Assembly: GCA_944372565.1 (NCBI GenBank)
Contig: CALVZR010000034.1
Span: 1-11,386 of the forward strand
Length of the DNA stretch: 11,386 bases
Reading direction: 5' to 3'
Source: an uncultured Clostridia bacterium
GTDB taxonomy: Bacteria; Bacillota; Clostridia; Christensenellales; Borkfalkiaceae
Below, piece after piece: positions 6,700-11,386 of the stretch. Position 1 is the first letter of the stretch. Each line of letters opens with the position of its first letter. The notes beneath the pieces were generated by a model, which did not search any database, was not told the origin of the DNA, and was given only the letters and a program-made list of their open reading frames with translations. The position numbers and the translations under genes are program-made.

Positions 6700-6721
6700 T
6701 CCGAAAAAAGGAGGAAAAAAG

Positions 6722-9166
6722 ATGAAACTGAAAAAAGCGGCGAAAAGCGCCGCCGCTATCGCGCTGTCGCTCTGCATGCTCGCGGGCGGAACGGCGTGCA
6801 ACGACCAGACGGGCGGAAGCGTTTCCGCCGCGCTCGGCATCGCGCGCTCGAGCGACAAAATTCTGCAGTCCTATGCGGGCGAAACCGCGGGCATGGTCAA
6901 TCTCAGGGAAAAGTTCATGGGCTCGCTGACGGAGGATTTTTCCATCGTCGCCGTGCAGAACGAATACGAGAGCAAACAGATCATCATCACCCCCGAAACG
7001 GACGTGGCCCGCTATTACGTGACGGTGGGCGAATTCAAAAAAGGGAGCGATTCCCTTCCCGCGTCTGCGTTCGAGGTGAGCCACGAATATTATCACGAGA
7101 TCGCCTCCATTTACGACGCGCAGTCCGAAATGCAGCCCGGCATGTATCCGGACGCCCTCCTGCCCATGGAAACGGCGGACGAATACGGGCTCAATACCAT
7201 TCGGGCGGGGGAGAACCAGGGCGTTTACATCACGGTGAAGATCCCCAAAGGCCAGGCGCCCGGCGTATATACGGGGGAAATTTCCGTCGATTTAGACGGC
7301 GACGTGAAGAAGGTTTCCGCCTCGATCACCGTGCTCGATTACGAGCTGCCCGATAAGGTCAGCCTGCCCACCTGCATTCCGCTGCAGGTCGCCTATCTCT
7401 TCCAGGGCGAACTTTCCGATTCGCAGGAAATGTACGATCTATACAGCGAAACGCTGCTCGATTACCGCCTCGCGGTGATGTATCCCGAATCTTATTACTG
7501 TTCGAGCGCACAGGATACGCAGTACGTGGAGTTCAACACGGAGATCGCCACCGAAAAGGCGCTCGAAGCGGCGAAAGACGAGCGGGTTTCCGCCTACGCC
7601 ATCAAGGTTTACGAATTTGCGGACGCCACTTATAATTACGTCCTTAATCAGGAACTTTTCCTCATCTATCTGCAGGCGTATATCGATAAGAGCGTGGAAT
7701 CGGGCGTGAACCTCTTTGAAAAGGCGTACGTTTACATGGGCAACATCATCGACGAGCCCGATCTCGGCGGCGAATTCGCGCAGGAGAGGGCGAACCACGT
7801 CTGCCGCCAGTACGAAGAAGTCCTTCTGCAGGCAGAACAGTACGCCCGCAGCGTGGGCGCGAGCCGGGAAGTCATCGACGGGGTTCGCAATCTTCCCCAC
7901 GTCGTCACGGGGGCGTATTCCGACAAACTGCCCGAAGTGCAGACCTACTGCCCCACGGCGGACATTTTGTCCACTTCGGCAACCCTCGACGACTACCGCG
8001 CGCTGCGCGAAGAAGGCAAAGATTACTGGTGGTACACCTGCACCCAGCCCAAGATCCCATATCCTTCCTATCATATAGACGACAACGGGGTTTCCTCCCG
8101 CGTGATGTTCTGGATGATGAAGGAATACGACATTTCGGGCTATCTCACCTGGGAGCTGGCGTATTATATAGACGGTTCCGTTTCCCCCGCCGAAGAGGTG
8201 AAGGGCATGGACAATTACGATAACGTGCACCGCTGGGGCGACGCCTACGGCGACGGCTGGCTGGTGTATCCCGGCACGCCCTTCGGCATCGAAGGCCCCG
8301 TGCCCTCGATCCGGCTCCACACCATGCGCGACGGGCTGGAAGAATACGAGATGCTCACCGACATCGAAAATATGTACGCCGCCCTTTCGCAGACCTACGG
8401 TGCGGAAATTTCGGCGGACGGCATCCTCACCGAACTTTACGCCTCGCTGTATAACGACAACCGCGTTTACTGCTCGAGCGAAGACGTGGACAACGCCAAG
8501 ATCCTGCTCGCGAAACTCGCCGTGCTGGCGAAAGACGGCGTGGCGGTGGACGATTATTCCATCGGCGCGGACGGCACCGTGAGCGCCGATGTCTATGCAC
8601 CCGAAGGCGTTCAGGTAACGATCAACGGGCAGAGCGTTTCCGGCACCCCCTCCGCGGACGGCACGCGCTATACGGTTTCCTCTTCGGCGGATACCTTCTC
8701 GCTCGCGGCGGAAGGAACGGAAATCTCCCTTGCGAGCAAAACCGAGGTCATCTGCGCGCCCGACGTTTCCCGCGTGAGCGTGTACGACGAAAATCAGGAA
8801 TACGACGAAAGCGCGAGCGTCTCCATGAACGAGGAGAGCGGCGGGGTGCGCGTGCAGCTCAAAGAAAACAGCACCCGCCTCGATTACCGGCTCGATCAGA
8901 ACGCGGTCACTTCCGATACGAAGTCGCTCATCGTATTTATCAGATACGAGGGCGCGGCAAAGATGAGAACGAATATTTCCCTTTACGGAAACGCCCTCCG
9001 CGTGCTCGACGCCGTCTATCTTGAAAACGGCATGAACGCGCTGCGTTTCGACAGGATCGGGGATTTCGACTGGTCCGCGCTCCGCCGCGCCAATTCGCTG
9101 GTGTTCACCTTCTCGGCGGGCAATGCCGCCACGCTGGAGATCTGCGGCGTGCTCGCCTTAAACTGA
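6722..9166 (+). CDS. GH123/DUF4091-type glycoside hydrolase lipoprotein
   Basis: This is an 814-residue surface lipoprotein. The ATG has AAGGAGG (6708-6714) 7 bases upstream. The signal peptide ends at C26 (GGTA-C, a slightly atypical lipobox with G at -3). An N-terminal beta-sandwich (about 45-210) contains the GVYTGEI strand (181-187). The catalytic region (about 215-570) shows DUF4091/GH123 hallmarks: N-I-I-D344-E345-P, W436-W-Y-T-C, an MFWMMKEYDISGYLTWEL stretch, the YPGTPFGIEGPVPSIR region and R536-D-G-L-E-E-Y-E-M-L. In characterised GH123 enzymes, an Asp-Glu pair carries out substrate-assisted hydrolysis of beta-linked N-acetylgalactosamine; D344/E345 would be that pair. DUF4091 members are broad, so the substrate is not assured. 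The tail (about 610-814) holds two further beta-rich domains, probably for binding. It lies in the operon 22 bases after the receptor gene, suggesting the released sugar is imported. Confidence 0.85.
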   Translation: MKLKKAAKSAAAIALSLCMLAGGTACNDQTGGSVSAALGIARSSDKILQSYAGETAGMVNLREKFMGSLTEDFSIVAVQNEYESKQIIITPETDVARYYVTVGEFKKGSDSLPASAFEVSHEYYHEIASIYDAQSEMQPGMYPDALLPMETADEYGLNTIRAGENQGVYITVKIPKGQAPGVYTGEISVDLDGDVKKVSASITVLDYELPDKVSLPTCIPLQVAYLFQGELSDSQEMYDLYSETLLDYRLAVMYPESYYCSSAQDTQYVEFNTEIATEKALEAAKDERVSAYAIKVYEFADATYNYVLNQELFLIYLQAYIDKSVESGVNLFEKAYVYMGNIIDEPDLGGEFAQERANHVCRQYEEVLLQAEQYARSVGASREVIDGVRNLPHVVTGAYSDKLPEVQTYCPTADILSTSATLDDYRALREEGKDYWWYTCTQPKIPYPSYHIDDNGVSSRVMFWMMKEYDISGYLTWELAYYIDGSVSPAEEVKGMDNYDNVHRWGDAYGDGWLVYPGTPFGIEGPVPSIRLHTMRDGLEEYEMLTDIENMYAALSQTYGAEISADGILTELYASLYNDNRVYCSSEDVDNAKILLAKLAVLAKDGVAVDDYSIGADGTVSADVYAPEGVQVTINGQSVSGTPSADGTRYTVSSSADTFSLAAEGTEISLASKTEVICAPDVSRVSVYDENQEYDESASVSMNEESGGVRVQLKENSTRLDYRLDQNAVTSDTKSLIVFIRYEGAAKMRTNISLYGNALRVLDAVYLENGMNALRFDRIGDFDWSALRRANSLVFTFSAGNAATLEICGVLALN

Positions 9167-9182
9167 AAGGGAGGAAAAAATT

Positions 9183-10361
9183 ATGGTTAAAAAGATCATC
9201 GCTTTGCTCGCGTGCGCTTTCCTTCTCCCCGCGGCGGGGTGCGCCCCCGCGGACGGGGACGGAAACGGCGGCACGGAAGGCACGGTTTCCATGTATCGGC
9301 AGGTGAGCGGATTTGAAACGACGGAGGAATTCTTCCCCATGGATTTTGAAAACCGCTTCGGGCAGATCCGCCTCAACACGGATAAAAGTTACGTTACGGA
9401 AGGCAGCGCCTCCGCCAAACTCGAAGTGTGGGGGGATTTCCGCGACAGCACCGCCGATCCGTACATGATCGTCAACCTCGAAGGGGAGGAAACGGATCTG
9501 CGCCGCCTGCGCGCGGTGGAATTCGACCTCTTCAACCAGAGCGGCGCGGACTGCCAAATCGGCGTGGCGCTCAAAGCGGACGGGTTCACCACGGAATATC
9601 AGTACGTTTCTGCAAAACAGGGGAAAAACGAAATCAGCGTTTCCTTCGACCTCGTGGGCGTGGCGCTCGCCGCCGACCTCACCGCGGGGGAGGGCGTGCT
9701 GCTGCAATTCCCCAAGGCGGCGGATTTCGAAGATGCGAAGACAAACCTGTTCTATCTCGACAACATGGGCTTTTCCCTTTCGCTGAAAGAACCCACGCCC
9801 CTTTCCATCGAGCTGGACGAAAACGAATTCTGCTCTTTCGATAAGGAGTATCAGAAATACATGACGGTCGTCGGCGGCGTAGGGCCTACGGACGGCTGCC
9901 AGCCCGTTCTCTCGATCAACGAAGATCTCAACTACGTGAGCGGGCAGAGCGGAAAATCGCTCAAAGTCGTGCTGCCGACCGGGCTTCCGCCCATTAACGA
10001 CGGCTGGCCGTATTTCACCTTCGTCGGCTCGCTGTTCGAAGCGGTGGATTTCGCGAAATATGCAGAGGAGGGCTACAGCCTCGCTTTCGACGTGTACAAT
10101 ACGGGAGCGGACTTTAATTTCGGCCTCGAAGTGCAGCCTGCCGATTCTACGGTTTCCAAAGGATACAGCGTGGCGGTCACCTGCCCGAAAGGATGGAGCA
10201 CGCATACTTTCGATTTGAGCGCATGGAACAGCAACGTGACCGAGGAGCGGCCCGTAAAACTGACGGACAACGTAAAGGAATTCTGGCTCTCGTACAGTAA
10301 ATTCGCCACGGCCGACAAGGTGTTCTATTTCGATAATTTCCGTTTTGTGAAAAACGCGTAA
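9183..10361 (+). CDS. Lipoprotein with two tandem CBM-like beta-sandwich modules
   Basis: This is a 392-residue lipoprotein. The ATG has AAGGGAGG (9167-9174) 8 bases upstream. The signal peptide ends in the lipobox PAAG-C20, followed by a short Gly/Asp linker. Two beta-rich modules follow, about 43-200 and 208-391. Both show the same landmarks: an opening Y-V-x-x-G-x-x-(A/S)-x-(A/S)-L-K/E-V strand (70-82; 251-263), an inner hydrophobic strand (VEFDLFNQSG; LAFDVYNTGA), and a closing strand ending in a D-N motif (FYLDNMGFS, 190-198; FYFDNFRFV, 381-389). This pattern fits galactose-binding-like/CBM11- or CIA30-like jelly rolls, arguing for internal duplication. No catalytic residues are apparent. 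It probably binds glycan at the surface for the neighbouring enzyme and receptor. I do not recognise a named family. Confidence 0.75.
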   Translation: MVKKIIALLACAFLLPAAGCAPADGDGNGGTEGTVSMYRQVSGFETTEEFFPMDFENRFGQIRLNTDKSYVTEGSASAKLEVWGDFRDSTADPYMIVNLEGEETDLRRLRAVEFDLFNQSGADCQIGVALKADGFTTEYQYVSAKQGKNEISVSFDLVGVALAADLTAGEGVLLQFPKAADFEDAKTNLFYLDNMGFSLSLKEPTPLSIELDENEFCSFDKEYQKYMTVVGGVGPTDGCQPVLSINEDLNYVSGQSGKSLKVVLPTGLPPINDGWPYFTFVGSLFEAVDFAKYAEEGYSLAFDVYNTGADFNFGLEVQPADSTVSKGYSVAVTCPKGWSTHTFDLSAWNSNVTEERPVKLTDNVKEFWLSYSKFATADKVFYFDNFRFVKNA

Positions 10362-10379
10362 ATTTTTAAGGAGGAAAAT

Positions 10380-11386
10380 ATGAAGAAAAAAACGAGATGC
10401 AGGGCGGCGCTCGCCTTTGCGGCCTGCCTGCTCGCGGCGTTCGCCGCGATGTTCGCCTTCGCCTGCCACCAGACGGGCGAAGGCGGCGGGAACGGCGCGG
10501 AATTCGTTGCGGATATCCCCGCCGATACTTCCGCGGAATACGGAGGCAGTTATTCTTTCGAAACGGTGGCGGGGCTGTATAACGGCTCCGTGATCGTGGA
10601 GCCTTCCGTTTCCGTATCGCTGAACGGGGAGAGCGTGCAAACCGAAAACAACGCCGTCCCCCTGAACAGTCTGGGAGAATATATCATAACCTACACGTTC
10701 ACCCTGCCCGACGGCACGAACAAGACCTATACGCAAAAGGTCACCTGCGTGGACACAAAAGCGCCTTCCATCGTGCAGGACGGGGAGATCGCCTCGAAAT
10801 ACCGTTTGAACGACACGGTAACGCTGCCGTCGTTCACCGCGATCGACCTTGTGGACGGAACGATCGTTCCCTCCGTAACCGTTTATAACGGCGAGGAAAC
10901 GGAAGAAAATATCGTTCCCGTTACCGATAATGCCTTCGAGATCGAAAACCGCAACGGCTACACCGTCGTGGCTACGGCGGAGGATAAGAGCGGCAACGAA
11001 GCCGTGCGGCGGCTTTCCGTAAACGTGTTCGAGGAAAACGAAATCGAATTCTTCAACGTGCAGAGCTATGCGGAAAGCACAATCGGCGCGGCGGGCGGCG
11101 GCAGCGGTTTCTACAATACGGACAGCAAATACGTCTTCGAGGGCGCGGGTTCCATGCGCTTTTACACGACGACGGACGGAAGGTGGATCATGATGCGGCT
11201 CTCTTCCACCGCGAACATGGATTTTTCCGAAGTTTACGGCGTCAGTTTCTGGGTGTATAACGACAGCCCGCGCGCTTACAACGTCGATTTTCAGACCTAC
11301 ACGCCCGACGACAGCGTTCCTTCCAAAATGATCCAGAGAACGCTCATCCCCGCGGGGTGCTGGACCAAGGTATTCGTGCCGCAGGC
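10380..11386 (+). CDS. Lipoprotein with Ig-like and CBM-like modules (3' end outside the window)
   Basis: The reading frame stays open from the ATG at 10380 to the window edge (335 residues seen). AAGGAGG lies 6 bases or so upstream (10368-10374). The signal peptide (LAFAACLLAAFAAMFAF) ends in AFA-C29, followed by a Gly-rich linker. Residues about 45-124 form one Ig/cadherin-like beta domain. Residues 125-215 form a second, opened by D125-T-K-A-P129 and closed by E201-D-K-S-G-N206, the typical pattern of bacterial surface Ig-like domains. From about 222 a CBM-like module begins whose landmarks (Y251-V-F-E-G-A-G-S-M-R-F and VSFWVYND) match those in the preceding lipoprotein. It is most likely another surface glycan-binding component of the operon; an enzymatic domain further downstream cannot be excluded. 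Confidence 0.8.
   Translation, partial: MKKKTRCRAALAFAACLLAAFAAMFAFACHQTGEGGGNGAEFVADIPADTSAEYGGSYSFETVAGLYNGSVIVEPSVSVSLNGESVQTENNAVPLNSLGEYIITYTFTLPDGTNKTYTQKVTCVDTKAPSIVQDGEIASKYRLNDTVTLPSFTAIDLVDGTIVPSVTVYNGEETEENIVPVTDNAFEIENRNGYTVVATAEDKSGNEAVRRLSVNVFEENEIEFFNVQSYAESTIGAAGGGSGFYNTDSKYVFEGAGSMRFYTTTDGRWIMMRLSSTANMDFSEVYGVSFWVYNDSPRAYNVDFQTYTPDDSVPSKMIQRTLIPAGCWTKVFVPQ

Noticed and set aside
4906..6858. Long open frame on the minus strand (650 codons)
   Set aside because: It is antisense to the solute-binding protein gene and parts of its neighbours, starts with no ribosome site, and its translation is rich in H, R, V, F and G without any recognisable domain, as expected for the complement of GC-rich coding DNA.
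7439..8320. Minus-strand open frame of 293 codons inside the glycoside hydrolase gene
   Set aside because: Shadow of the catalytic region; no start signal and no protein-like motif.
9105..10736. Long open frame on the minus strand (543 codons)
   Set aside because: It is antisense to two lipoprotein genes that have signal peptides, lipoboxes and ribosome sites. It shows no domain or start signal of its own.

Overview
The window looks like a carbohydrate-utilisation locus from a low-to-mid-GC Gram-positive, probably an uncultured gut-type Clostridia/Firmicutes member. The support is strong AGGAGG-type Shine-Dalgarno sites in front of nearly every gene, lipoprotein signal peptides instead of outer-membrane machinery, a CUT1-type sugar ABC importer without its own ATPase, and an AraC-type regulator. 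Taxonomy is inferred from gene style only. No rRNA, tRNA, CRISPR array, insertion sequence or transposase was seen.

Layout: (1) Bases 1-750 are AT-rich compared with the rest. They carry two stacked promoters, a small two-helix membrane protein with a probable PH-like cytosolic domain, and a bidirectional terminator. (2) Bases 898-1800 (minus) encode an AraC-family regulator with an N-terminal cupin-type sensor. Its promoter lies at about 1892-1919. A strong terminator pointing the other way (1928-1965) sits just upstream and serves no visible gene. (3) Bases 2071-2889 (minus) encode a short protein that resembles the two ends of a GH28/pectate-lyase-like beta-helix protein joined without the catalytic middle. 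It has its own near-consensus promoter, a good ribosome binding site and a terminator. (4) Bases 2890-3212 are a divergent control region holding a consensus minus-strand promoter (TTGACA-N16-TATAAT), a perfect 8+8 dyad, a cre-like site and a weak plus-strand -10. (5) From 3213 to the window end runs a co-directional operon of at least six genes with gaps of 35 bases or less: two sugar ABC permeases, a large lipoprotein substrate-binding protein, a GH123/DUF4091-type glycoside hydrolase lipoprotein, a lipoprotein made of two beta-sandwich (CBM-like) modules, and a lipoprotein with Ig-like and CBM-like modules that is cut off by the window edge.

How the parts may work together (inference): the anchored lipoproteins bind a glycan at the cell surface, the GH123-like enzyme trims it (characterised GH123 enzymes are beta-N-acetylgalactosaminidases, but the substrate here is unknown), and the released sugar is bound by the solute-binding lipoprotein and imported through the two permeases, powered by an ATPase encoded elsewhere. 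The AraC regulator is the obvious candidate sensor. The most unusual items are the core-less beta-helix protein, the orphan terminator, and the multi-lipoprotein set that repeats one beta-sandwich module.
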